DNA from: CAZYPH01 sp964649095
GTDB taxonomy: Bacteria > Bdellovibrionota > UBA1018 > UBA923
Length of the DNA: 5,983 bases
Direction of reading: 5' to 3'
Assembly (NCBI GenBank): GCA_964649095.1
Contig: CAZYPH010000133.1
Span: 1-5,983 of the forward strand
Shown here: in pieces, positions 1-5,323 of the stretch
Layout: the number at the start of each line of letters is the position of its first letter
Position numbering within the stretch: position 1 is the first letter of the stretch
Made by a program: the position numbers and the translations under genes
The notes under the pieces: model-generated
Told to the model about the DNA's origin: nothing
Database searches by the model: none
The model's input: the letters and a program-made list of their open reading frames with translations, nothing else

Positions 1-234
1 AAAGTATTTCTACATGTCGATGCGGACATTCGTTTTATTCGTCGTCTGCATCGTGATGTGCGTGAGCGTGGGCGCTCACTAGATAGTATTATTAAACAAT
101 ATTACGACACGGTTCGGCCAATGCACCGTCAGTTTCTCGAAGCCACACAACAGTTCGCTGATATCACCGTAGGCGAAGAGACCGACATTGCAGCCGATGT
201 CATAGCAAGTAAAATTAAGGCGGTACTAGCTTGA
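1..234 (+). CDS. udk: Uridine kinase, C-terminal fragment (5' end outside window)
   Basis: The reading frame is open from base 1 and ends at TGA 232-234, giving 77 residues of the C-terminal part of a uridine/cytidine kinase. This cytoplasmic enzyme phosphorylates uridine and cytidine to UMP and CMP in pyrimidine salvage, with ATP or GTP as donor. Recognisable family blocks are VDADIRFIRRLHRDVRERGR (about residues 6-25 of the fragment), then SLDSIIKQYYDTVRPMHRQF, which match the conserved 'RRIxRDxxERGRxxxSVxxQYxxTVRPM' region of bacterial Udk, followed by a short tail with ADITV. The P-loop would lie upstream of the window. The stop codon overlaps the TTG start of the next gene, so the two are probably co-transcribed and translationally coupled. 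I see no sign of decay. Confidence 0.9.
   Translation, partial: KVFLHVDADIRFIRRLHRDVRERGRSLDSIIKQYYDTVRPMHRQFLEATQQFADITVGEETDIAADVIASKIKAVLA
217..223 (+). promoter_or_regulatory. Ribosome binding site supporting the TTG start of RNase J
   Basis: AAGGCGG differs from the ideal AAGGAGG at one base. It sits 7 bases before the TTG at 231, inside the end of udk. This good Shine-Dalgarno sequence supports the non-ATG start and a coupled udk-rnj arrangement. Confidence 0.6.
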
Positions 235-1892
235 GTTTAAATATCGTTCCCGTAGGCGGTTTAGGCGAAATCGGTCTAAATTGTATGGCATTTGAATTTG
301 AAGATGAAATATTTGTCGTCGATTGTGGCGTCTTATTTTCAGATTTAAATATGCTGGGGGTCGACTTTTTGATTCCCGATTTTTCGTATCTACGAGAGAA
401 CGCTCATAAAATTAAGGCCTATATTATTACCCATGCGCACGAAGACCACATTGGAGCCCTGCCCTATGTTTTAAGGGATTGTCCGGCGCCGATATACGCA
501 ACGGCTTTCGCTCAAAAGATGATTGAGGCTAAGTTGCTCGAACACAAAATTGCGCAGTCGACGACGTTTTATGTTTTTGCGCCACTTGAGGTTTTAGAAT
601 TCAAACACTTTAAAGTGACTCCGGTGCCTGTGAATCATTCGATTATTGAGGCCATGGCGCTATTAATTGAATCTCCGGTTGGAAAGATTGTTTTTACGGG
701 TGACTTTAAAATTGATCCTAATCCATTCTACGGCTCCCCTTTGGACGAGAAGCCCTTTTTGGAATTTGCAAAAGACGGCGGCGTGCGTTTGTTGATGAGC
801 GATTCTACGAATGTTGAGCGCGTGGGAAATTCCGAAAGTGAAAGCAGTCTTTACGAAAGTTTTGATCGGTTTTTAAGCAAGCAGTCTGGTTTGTTAATTA
901 TTTCTTTGTTTGCCTCAAATATTGCACGTATCGGTCAGATTTTTGACGTGGCTGCGAAGTACGGCAAACGTATCGCGCTTTTGGGTCGAGCGATGGATCA
1001 AAATATTCGCCTGGCCTTTGAATCGGGTTATTTAAAAAACATGAATGATGTTTTGATACGTGTCGACGCCATTGATAATTACCCTCGACAACAAGTGGTT
1101 GTTTTGTCTACGGGCTCTCAGGGTGAATCTCGGGCTGCACTATCAAGAATTGCTTTTGCCGAGCACAAAGCGTTGAAGTTGCGCGAAGGCGATACCGTTG
1201 TGATGTCTAGTAAGGCGATTCCAGGAAATGAAAAAAGCGTCTCGCGAGTGATCAACCATTTGTTCCGCCAAGGGGCCGACGTCATTTATAGTTCGCAAGA
1301 AAAAGTGCATGTCTCGGGGCATGCTACAGCGAACGAGTTGGCGCACATGATGCAAATGGTGAAACCACAGTTTTTTATGCCCGTGCATGGCGAGTATCGC
1401 CATTTAGTATTGCATTCGCGTTTAGCGGTTCAAAATGGGGTTAAAAAAGAAAACGCGGTAGTTGCTGTGAATGGTGATGTGTGGCGGTTAACAGCAGATA
1501 GTTTGACCAAAATCGACCATCGCGAAGAGAATCGAGTATTTATTGAGTCTAGCCAACGCGAAGACGTAGCAAAGATTATCGTACGAGAGCGCAAGAAGAT
1601 TGCAGAGACGGGAATCGTTTTTGCCGTCTTGATTCGTGACGTCGAGACCGGGCGGGTTTTATCAGGCCCTGAAATCTTGTCGAAGGGTTTTTTAGACCTT
1701 GATCAAGCCTCTCATCGTGACCTTGTTGAAAAGGCTAAAGAGGTCGTGTTGTCTGTGTTGTTAGATGTAGACAGTGTGTCTGATCAAAAATTCATGAACC
1801 TGGCCGAAGAAGTGCGCATTGGCTTGCGCCGCTTCTTCGATGCCAAGGTTGGTGTAAAACCAGTCGTAATGCCGGTAGTTATCGAGGTCTGA
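231..1892 (+). CDS. rnj: Ribonuclease J (metallo-beta-lactamase/beta-CASP ribonuclease)
   Basis: This is a 553-residue cytoplasmic RNase J, the usual full length of the family (about 550). The family combines 5'-to-3' exonuclease and endonuclease activity in mRNA turnover and rRNA maturation. Visible motifs are the N-terminal VPVGGLGEIGLN block (6-17), the zinc motif HAHEDH (68-73), the NHS motif at 135-137, TGDFKID (156-162), the beta-CASP motif HVSGH (360-364) and PVHGEYRH (384-391). The last roughly 110 residues match the small C-terminal domain in position and length. All the metal-site blocks I expect are present, so it should be active. The TTG start is favoured because the protein then begins directly before the first conserved strand, has a good ribosome binding site, and overlaps the udk stop as TTGA. 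It converges with the next gene, with one base between the stop codons. The family call is secure; the exact subtype (J1 or J2) does not transfer outside Firmicutes. Confidence 0.95.
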   Translation: MSLNIVPVGGLGEIGLNCMAFEFEDEIFVVDCGVLFSDLNMLGVDFLIPDFSYLRENAHKIKAYIITHAHEDHIGALPYVLRDCPAPIYATAFAQKMIEAKLLEHKIAQSTTFYVFAPLEVLEFKHFKVTPVPVNHSIIEAMALLIESPVGKIVFTGDFKIDPNPFYGSPLDEKPFLEFAKDGGVRLLMSDSTNVERVGNSESESSLYESFDRFLSKQSGLLIISLFASNIARIGQIFDVAAKYGKRIALLGRAMDQNIRLAFESGYLKNMNDVLIRVDAIDNYPRQQVVVLSTGSQGESRAALSRIAFAEHKALKLREGDTVVMSSKAIPGNEKSVSRVINHLFRQGADVIYSSQEKVHVSGHATANELAHMMQMVKPQFFMPVHGEYRHLVLHSRLAVQNGVKKENAVVAVNGDVWRLTADSLTKIDHREENRVFIESSQREDVAKIIVRERKKIAETGIVFAVLIRDVETGRVLSGPEILSKGFLDLDQASHRDLVEKAKEVVLSVLLDVDSVSDQKFMNLAEEVRIGLRRFFDAKVGVKPVVMPVVIEV

Positions 1893-1907
1893 TTTAAAGT
1901 CGATAAC
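1878..1907. repeat. Perfect 8-bp inverted repeat spanning the two convergent stop codons
   Basis: GTTATCGA (1878-1885) and TCGATAAC (1900-1907) are exact reverse complements around a 14-base loop. The loop holds the RNase J stop (TGA 1890-1892) and the stop of the opposing gene (TTA 1894-1896 on the + strand). The hairpin could form in either transcript and might end or protect both mRNAs. No U-run follows on either side, so a classical intrinsic terminator is not supported. Confidence 0.5.
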
Positions 1908-2304
1908 CTAAGCCCACAAACGTCTGGTATGAAGTGCCCAGATAATATGTTGGGGCAAATATATATACTTTTTTATATGAAATCTCGGGGCCAACTCCTA
2001 AATTTGGTCTGAATTTGTAGTTGAACAGTTTGCTTGCCACCATGCTGGGGTAAAAACTTGCCGCGATTTGAATGTTGTAAGGTAAGTTCACAGCAATACG
2101 CGGACCACCAAATGAAAATAAATATCCATTTTCTCGGCCCGCAATGCCTACAGAACCAGTCATATTGACTTGAAACTGTGGAGCCGCCGAGGTGCTTTCG
2201 CTTGGCGATTCTGCAGCTGAAACGTGCGAGGCTGCAAGCAGCAACCCAATCGCTAACGATTTTAGCATAGTACTTCGATTAAAAATTCTATTTGTTGTAG
2301 GCAT
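1894..2304 (-). CDS. Small exported protein, possible outer-membrane beta-barrel, family not recognised
   Basis: This encodes 136 residues. A signal peptide is clear: basic residues up to K15, a hydrophobic stretch LAIGLLLAAS (17-26), and a probable cleavage site VSA|AE after residue 30, leaving about 106 mature residues. A Ser/Ala/Pro-rich stretch follows. The rest alternates polar and hydrophobic residues with many Gly and aromatic residues, for example NGYLFSFGGPRIAVNLPYNI, IFAPTYYLGTS and the end FVGLGYRL. That looks like a few beta-strands of an outer-membrane protein, although the final residue is Leu and not the usual aromatic. The first ATG has a modest GAAAGCGAG ribosome site; the internal ATG at residue 13 has a poorer one but would give a more standard signal peptide. 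The upstream region is shared with nnrS and contains a Crp/Fnr-type box, so anaerobic or NO control is plausible. Function is unknown. Confidence 0.75.
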   Translation of the reverse strand: MPTTNRIFNRSTMLKSLAIGLLLAASHVSAAESPSESTSAAPQFQVNMTGSVGIAGRENGYLFSFGGPRIAVNLPYNIQIAASFYPSMVASKLFNYKFRPNLGVGPEISYKKVYIFAPTYYLGTSYQTFVGLGYRL

Positions 2305-2340
2305 AGATACTCGCTTTCAAAAACTAGTTGTTATGACTTC

Positions 2341-2346
2341 ATAGTA
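2341..2346 (-). promoter_or_regulatory. Candidate -10 element of the small exported protein gene
   Basis: On the - strand this reads TACTAT, matching TATAAT at 4 of 6 positions. Its first base lies 30.5 bases from the centre of the palindrome at 2370-2383. That is one base from the ideal spacing for an activator bound at about -41.5. The start of transcription would fall near 2334, giving a leader of about 30 bases. Confidence 0.35.
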
Positions 2347-2369
2347 ACAAAAAATATATATAGGGTTCT

Positions 2370-2383
2370 ATGATGTAGATCAT
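2370..2383. promoter_or_regulatory. Crp/Fnr-family operator in the divergent promoter region upstream of nnrS
   Basis: ATGAT-GTAG-ATCAT is a palindrome of two 5-base arms around 4 bases, the geometry of FNR and DNR sites (TTGAT-N4-ATCAA), with a perfect TGAT/ATCA core. It agrees at 12 of 14 positions with the site before norC at 5234-5247, including three of the four spacer bases. Its centre is 102 bases before the nnrS start codon and 72 bases before the divergent gene. For nnrS a -41.5 placement would put the start near 2418, but the -10 there (ACAAAT at 2406-2411) matches at only 3 of 6 positions. Confidence 0.7.
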
Positions 2384-2409
2384 TCCCTGTCTGATTATCC
2401 CTCTGACAA

Positions 2410-2423
2410 ATTGTATGCACAAT
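2410..2423. repeat. Second small dyad in the nnrS leader/promoter region
   Basis: ATTGT-ATGC-ACAAT has perfect 5-base arms around 4 bases, the same 5-4-5 geometry as Crp/Fnr sites but a different half-site. It lies exactly 40 bases downstream of the centre of the first box, near where transcription of nnrS would begin. It could be a repressor operator or chance. Confidence 0.25.
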
Positions 2424-2462
2424 CTTTGTAGTGAGAATACGCTAATCGATTGTCCGAGTAAC

Positions 2463-2468
2463 GGAGGG
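2463..2468 (+). promoter_or_regulatory. Strong ribosome binding site of nnrS
   Basis: GGAGGG lies 10 bases before the ATG at 2479. The spacing is slightly long but the match is strong, and it fixes the start codon. Confidence 0.65.
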
Positions 2469-2478
2469 TACGTTTACT

Positions 2479-3645
2479 ATGTTAGAACGTTTGTGGAACA
2501 ACAATCATCCCATTTGGCACAGTGGGTTTAGGCCATTTTTTCTCGCAGCTAGCCTTGCTGCTAGTGTGAATGCGTTGGTGTGGATATTAAATTTTAACGG
2601 GATCGTAACTCCTACTAGTTTGCTTGCGCCATCTGTATGGCATGCGCATGACATGATATTCGGATTTAGCGCAGCTGTAATGGCCGGCTTTTTGTTAACA
2701 GCCGTAGCGAATTGGACTGGAAAGCCAGGTATTCAAGGCGGTCCGTTAAAATGGTTAGTCCTATTGTGGTTAGTGGCGCGTATTGGTACGGCGGTTTCAA
2801 TTCCGATTATTTTTTGGTGTGGCGCTCTGGCAGATATTTTGTTTTACCCGCTTCTTGCCGTGTATTTTGTGCCCTACTTTAAAAAATCCGATCTAGGCGC
2901 AGAGTATGTTTTCTTTTTATTCTTTCTGTTGCAAACAGCAGCAAATGCAACGGCCTATACCGACCTTTTGGGTTATACTGAGGGGTGGGCACGGCCGGGG
3001 TTAGTGCTTGCCATTGATTCTACTGTGGCCATTGTTGGTTTTATGGGTGGTCGAGTGATTCCGTTTTTTACGGAAAGTTCTATTGCACGCCGACAGCCAA
3101 AAGTCTGGCCGCTTATGGAGTGGCTATCAGCGATCAGTATAGTGCTGTTTGTTATGCTGAGGCTACTAGCTCTTAACTCTAATGCTTTGTTTGTTGTGGG
3201 TATTGTGGCTGGCATCATACATGGAATTCGTTTGTGGGGCTGGCACGTTCGACGGGTGCGCAGAGTGCCGCTAATCTGGATTTTGCATGTTGGTTATGCG
3301 TGGCTTGTGCTGGGGTTGTTTTTGTCGGCAGGTGCTGCAAGGGGTGTCTTTCCACTCACAACAACACTGCACGCTTTTACGATGGGTGCGTTAGGTATTG
3401 TCATATTTGGTATGATAACGCGTGTGGCCTTAGGCCATACGGGCCGGCGTTTGCATCCAGCGCTGCTTACCGTAGTGGGTTACGGAGCTATCTCAATTGC
3501 GACGTTCATTCGTGTGGTTGGGCCGCTCTTGGTTCCAGCCGTTTCAGTGCAGTTTATTAATTTAGCGGCTGTTTTATGGATTATAGCGTTTATTATATAT
3601 ATAATAAAATACTACCAAATACTTACGACCGAGCGTTTTAGATAA
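2479..3645 (+). CDS. nnrS: NnrS family haem/copper membrane protein
   Basis: This is a 388-residue, very hydrophobic inner-membrane protein with about a dozen membrane segments, the normal size and form of NnrS. The family binds haem and copper and protects cells against nitric oxide; its exact reaction is not settled. Characteristic blocks are HPIWHSGFRPFF (10-21), WHAHDMIFGFSAAVMAGFLL (54-73) with candidate metal-ligand histidines H55 and H57, TAVANWTG (74-81), GGRVIPFFTESS (190-201), and LHAFTMGALGIVIFGMITRV (297-316) followed by ALGHTGR, with H298 and H320. No key block appears lost. It is transcribed divergently from the small exported protein, with a Crp/Fnr-type box between them. Its stop overlaps the end of the opposing radical SAM gene by 8 bases. 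The neighbouring regulator and norC support a role in NO stress during denitrification. Confidence 0.95.
   Translation: MLERLWNNNHPIWHSGFRPFFLAASLAASVNALVWILNFNGIVTPTSLLAPSVWHAHDMIFGFSAAVMAGFLLTAVANWTGKPGIQGGPLKWLVLLWLVARIGTAVSIPIIFWCGALADILFYPLLAVYFVPYFKKSDLGAEYVFFLFFLLQTAANATAYTDLLGYTEGWARPGLVLAIDSTVAIVGFMGGRVIPFFTESSIARRQPKVWPLMEWLSAISIVLFVMLRLLALNSNALFVVGIVAGIIHGIRLWGWHVRRVRRVPLIWILHVGYAWLVLGLFLSAGAARGVFPLTTTLHAFTMGALGIVIFGMITRVALGHTGRRLHPALLTVVGYGAISIATFIRVVGPLLVPAVSVQFINLAAVLWIIAFIIYIIKYYQILTTERFR
3589..3608. repeat. Perfect 20-bp A+T palindrome inside the end of nnrS
   Basis: The ten bases TTTATTATAT (3589-3598) are followed directly by their exact reverse complement (3599-3608), made only of A and T. 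It encodes part of the IIYIIKYY stretch of the last membrane helix, so low-complexity codons for Ile and Tyr explain some of it. It lies about 30 bases beyond the stop of the opposing radical SAM gene and could extrude as a cruciform or slow polymerase there. Confidence 0.5.
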
Positions 3646-3660
3646 AATATTCGGTCGTAA
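3623..3660. repeat. Perfect 10-bp inverted repeat centred on the nnrS/radical SAM stop codons
   Basis: TTACGACCGA (3623-3632) and TCGGTCGTAA (3651-3660) are exact reverse complements around an 18-base loop. The centre, 3641.5, falls exactly midway between the nnrS stop (3643-3645) and the opposing stop (3638-3640). The stem has a mixed base composition and should form a hairpin in both mRNAs. On the - strand the following bases are fairly T-rich (GTATTTGGTAG) but not a true U-run, so it may be a weak bidirectional terminator or 3'-end stabiliser. Confidence 0.55.
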
Positions 3661-4417
3661 AACCATGGTCACGTAGCGTGCTTACAAAAGATGCCAGTAG
3701 TGCTTCAGTAACAGGGCTTAGTTTTTCAACGGCTGGTTTTCTTGCAATGGTCGTGACGTGAATTTTTATCGGTCTAATTTTTTTATAGGCTTCTAATAGC
3801 GCCTTAAGATTTTCGGGGCTTGAGTTGGCTAGTTCTGGTTTGTCATCGCACAGCCATAAAATAGTTTGAATGTAGATTTTATTTAACTTCTGCACGCGTT
3901 CCACATGCTTTTCTGTCGAGCCAACTTTTTCGAGCGGTCGATTGAGTTTTAGAAATAAACCATCGAGTGCGCAGTCTAGTTTGATCCAGCTTTCATCTAA
4001 TTTATTACAAGCGGCCACTACCCCTTCGGATTCTAACTCTGAGCCGTTCGATAATATATTTACAATACATTTTGGATGGTAGCGCCCTCTCAGGTTTAAT
4101 GCGCCTTCGACAATAGTTCCAAACTCAGGATGTGTTGTGGGCTCGGTGTTGCCAGCAAAAGTAATCGAGTCTAACTTGGATAGGGTCTGTAGTTTTAACT
4201 CTAAAAGTTTCAGAACTTCGTTGGCCGTGGGGCGGGATTCGGACGACTCGAATTCGCGCCGTTGCCCCATACCACACTGGCAGTATAAACAACCCCAGGT
4301 GCAAACCTTCTGATCCACCAAACCCAAATTAATACCTAGTGAAAGGCCGTGACGACGGCTTTCAACCGGACCATAAATTGTTGGGCAGTAGCCGTGGCTT
4401 GTGAATGCGTCGCTCAT
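3638..4417 (-). CDS. Radical SAM protein, COG0731-like, substrate unknown
   Basis: This encodes 259 residues. The radical SAM cluster motif is C39-x3-C43-x2-C46 in the stretch KVCTWGCLYCQCGMGQ, with a further Cys at 48. Before it is YGPVESRRHGLSLGINLG (15-32), the signature start of the COG0731 group of small Fe-S oxidoreductases. After it come FAGNTEPTTHPEF (87-99), the SAM-binding 'GEP'-type block in the variant form GNTEPT, and ILSNGSEL (121-128). Such enzymes cleave S-adenosylmethionine to a 5'-deoxyadenosyl radical; the group is related to wyosine-type tRNA enzymes, but the reaction of these short bacterial members is not known to me. It starts 23 bases after the regulator gene on the same strand, so the two probably share an mRNA. 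No strong ribosome site is visible. It overlaps the nnrS end by 8 bases. Other cysteines (C11, C117 and others) might hold an extra cluster, but no clear second motif is seen. Confidence 0.88.
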   Translation of the reverse strand: MSDAFTSHGYCPTIYGPVESRRHGLSLGINLGLVDQKVCTWGCLYCQCGMGQRREFESSESRPTANEVLKLLELKLQTLSKLDSITFAGNTEPTTHPEFGTIVEGALNLRGRYHPKCIVNILSNGSELESEGVVAACNKLDESWIKLDCALDGLFLKLNRPLEKVGSTEKHVERVQKLNKIYIQTILWLCDDKPELANSSPENLKALLEAYKKIRPIKIHVTTIARKPAVEKLSPVTEALLASFVSTLRDHGFTTEYFI

Positions 4418-4440
4418 GACGATCGTTTAGCACGTTTCGC

Positions 4441-5172
4441 TTAGTCTACAGACAGACTTTTTTCGAGCTGCGCTAGGTTGGGAATGACAATCTGTTCGTT
4501 GCCCCAGTCAATAAGCCCATCTTTTTTCCAGCGACTAACACTGCGAATAATCGTCTCTACTCGAACATCGGTTAACTTGGCGACTTGAGTCCGGGTTAGA
4601 GCAATGGGAATTGTTACGTTGCCGGCTTTGTCTTTGTGGCCGAAACGCCTTACAAATTGTTTTAAAAGCTCGAGAATACGATGCTCGACTGAGCCCGCAT
4701 TGAGTGTGTGGATTTTATCGAAGAGCACTTGTTCATGCAGCAGTAAGTTTTCACGAATCCAATTGTGAATATCGTTTGCTACCGCTTGATTCGAGCTTTG
4801 CAGCAGCGGCCGTAAGTACAGTTTTATTACTTCAGATTTATTGACCAGACATTTTGCGCTTCCAGGGTAACGGGTTTTTCCCATGATTGCAGAAATTCCT
4901 ACTACGTCAGTTGGACCAAAAATGCCCATGCAAATTTCTTCATCACGATTCGAATAGCGCGTAATTTCAATAAAACCTTGGCAAATAATAACAAGAAATT
5001 CGCCCGGTTCACCAACATTCCATAAGGCCTGATTTTTCTGAAATTCACGTTTTACGCCTACAGCCGCCATTGCTTGTAGTGCATTTGTATTTAAATGCGC
5101 CGTACAGCGTAATTGTCGAAGTGTATTTTCTACAGCCAGAATCGATTGATTTGTAAAATGGTCTTTAGACAT
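4441..5172 (-). CDS. Crp/Fnr-family transcription regulator, DNR/NNR-like
   Basis: This 243-residue protein has a cNMP-type beta-roll (about 40-120, with the NVGEPGEFLVIICQGFIEI glycines), a long dimer helix (about 125-155) and a C-terminal winged helix-turn-helix. The latter contains IALTRTQVAKLTDVRVETII (190-209), then R210. The recognition helix carries V205-E206-T207-I208-I209-R210. The Glu and Arg that read the TGA core in Crp/Fnr proteins are kept, but Ile replaces the Ser of FNR's ETISR. Cysteines are at 23, 64, 81 and 108, with no N-terminal FNR-type cluster, so an oxygen-sensing 4Fe-4S centre is unlikely. The cAMP-binding Glu and Arg-Ser pair are also missing (GISAIMGKTRYPGS region), so it is not a cAMP receptor. 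Divergence from norC, proximity to nnrS and matching operators suggest an NO-responsive activator, possibly haem-based; the ligand is inference. The start has only a weak AAGAA ribosome site. Confidence 0.88.
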   Translation of the reverse strand: MSKDHFTNQSILAVENTLRQLRCTAHLNTNALQAMAAVGVKREFQKNQALWNVGEPGEFLVIICQGFIEITRYSNRDEEICMGIFGPTDVVGISAIMGKTRYPGSAKCLVNKSEVIKLYLRPLLQSSNQAVANDIHNWIRENLLLHEQVLFDKIHTLNAGSVEHRILELLKQFVRRFGHKDKAGNVTIPIALTRTQVAKLTDVRVETIIRSVSRWKKDGLIDWGNEQIVIPNLAQLEKSLSVD

Positions 5173-5200
5173 AAGTTGTATTCTTTAAAGTGCACTGATG

Positions 5201-5219
5201 TTTTGATGTTAGGTCAAAA
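5201..5219. repeat. Inverted repeat upstream of the regulator gene
   Basis: TTTTGA (5201-5206) and TCAAAA (5214-5219) are exact reverse complements around 7 bases. It resembles an FNR-type site (TTGA-N6-TCAA) but the spacing is one base too long. It lies 29 to 47 bases before the regulator start, a reasonable place for autoregulation, and contains a - strand TTGACC that could also serve as a -35 element. Function is uncertain. Confidence 0.3.
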
Positions 5220-5220
5220 T

Positions 5221-5226
5221 ATAATA
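5221..5226 (-). promoter_or_regulatory. Candidate -10 element of the regulator/radical SAM operon
   Basis: On the - strand this reads TATTAT (5 of 6 to TATAAT). A weak -35, TTATGA, lies 17 bases upstream, and transcription would begin near 5214, about 42 bases before the start codon. The Crp/Fnr box at 5234-5247 would lie between and over these elements, so a bound regulator might repress this promoter. The same A+T stretch reads TATAAT on the + strand at 5220-5225, but without a good -35. Confidence 0.3.
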
Positions 5227-5233
5227 TTTCGCT

Positions 5234-5247
5234 GTGATTTAGATCAT
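5234..5247. promoter_or_regulatory. Crp/Fnr-family operator before norC
   Basis: GTGAT-TTAG-ATCAT has the 5-4-5 geometry of FNR/DNR sites with a perfect TGAT/ATCA core, and 12 of 14 positions agree with the box at 2370-2383. Its centre is 83.5 bases before the norC start codon. A -10 element (TACATT 5270-5275) stands at exactly the spacing expected if the site is centred at -41.5, the class II activator position. Confidence 0.78.
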
Positions 5248-5269
5248 AACGACTCAAACTCTGCACCGT

Positions 5270-5275
5270 TACATT
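5270..5275 (+). promoter_or_regulatory. Candidate -10 element of norC
   Basis: TACATT matches TATAAT at 4 of 6 positions. Its first base is 29.5 bases from the centre of the upstream operator, the exact distance for activation from -41.5. The predicted start is near 5282, giving a leader of about 42 bases. There is no separate consensus -35, as expected for an activator-dependent promoter. Confidence 0.5.
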
Positions 5276-5310
5276 CTCATCAATAATAGAAATGCGATTT
5301 GAAATCAGTT

Positions 5311-5316
5311 GGGAGA
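5311..5316 (+). promoter_or_regulatory. Ribosome binding site deciding the GTG start of norC
   Basis: GGGAGA lies 7 bases before GTG 5324-5326. With this start the protein begins MLTKSQAKAFF, like known NorC N-termini, so the GTG is preferred over internal candidates. Confidence 0.6.
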
Positions 5317-5323
5317 ATAATAC

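Noticed and set aside
1143..1403. 86-residue reading frame on the - strand inside RNase J
   Set aside because: It is antisense to the conserved HVSGH/PVHGEYRH region; its His- and Met-rich translation is a shadow of that coding sequence, with no supporting ribosome site.
1878..1907. Intrinsic terminator after RNase J
   Set aside because: The inverted repeat is real but has no U-run on either strand and a 14-base loop, so it is listed only as a repeat.
2351..2361. A-rich/TATATATA stretch as a -10 element or repeat
   Set aside because: It is short low-complexity A+T sequence beside the operator with no properly spaced partner; at most it helps DNA bending or melting.
2973..3218. 81-residue - strand reading frame inside nnrS
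   Set aside because: It is fully inside a strongly recognised gene on the other strand and has no recognisable domain.
3234..3560. 108-residue + strand reading frame in another frame of nnrS
   Set aside because: It overlaps the conserved C-terminal NnrS blocks; the Cys/Ala/Gly-rich translation is typical of an out-of-frame reading.
4441..5172. Calling the regulator true FNR or CRP
   Set aside because: The N-terminal cysteine cluster of FNR and the cAMP-binding Glu/Arg-Ser residues of CRP are both missing.
5201..5219. A third FNR-type operator
   Set aside because: The TTGA and TCAA arms are separated by 7 bases and not 6, so it does not fit the geometry of the two good sites.
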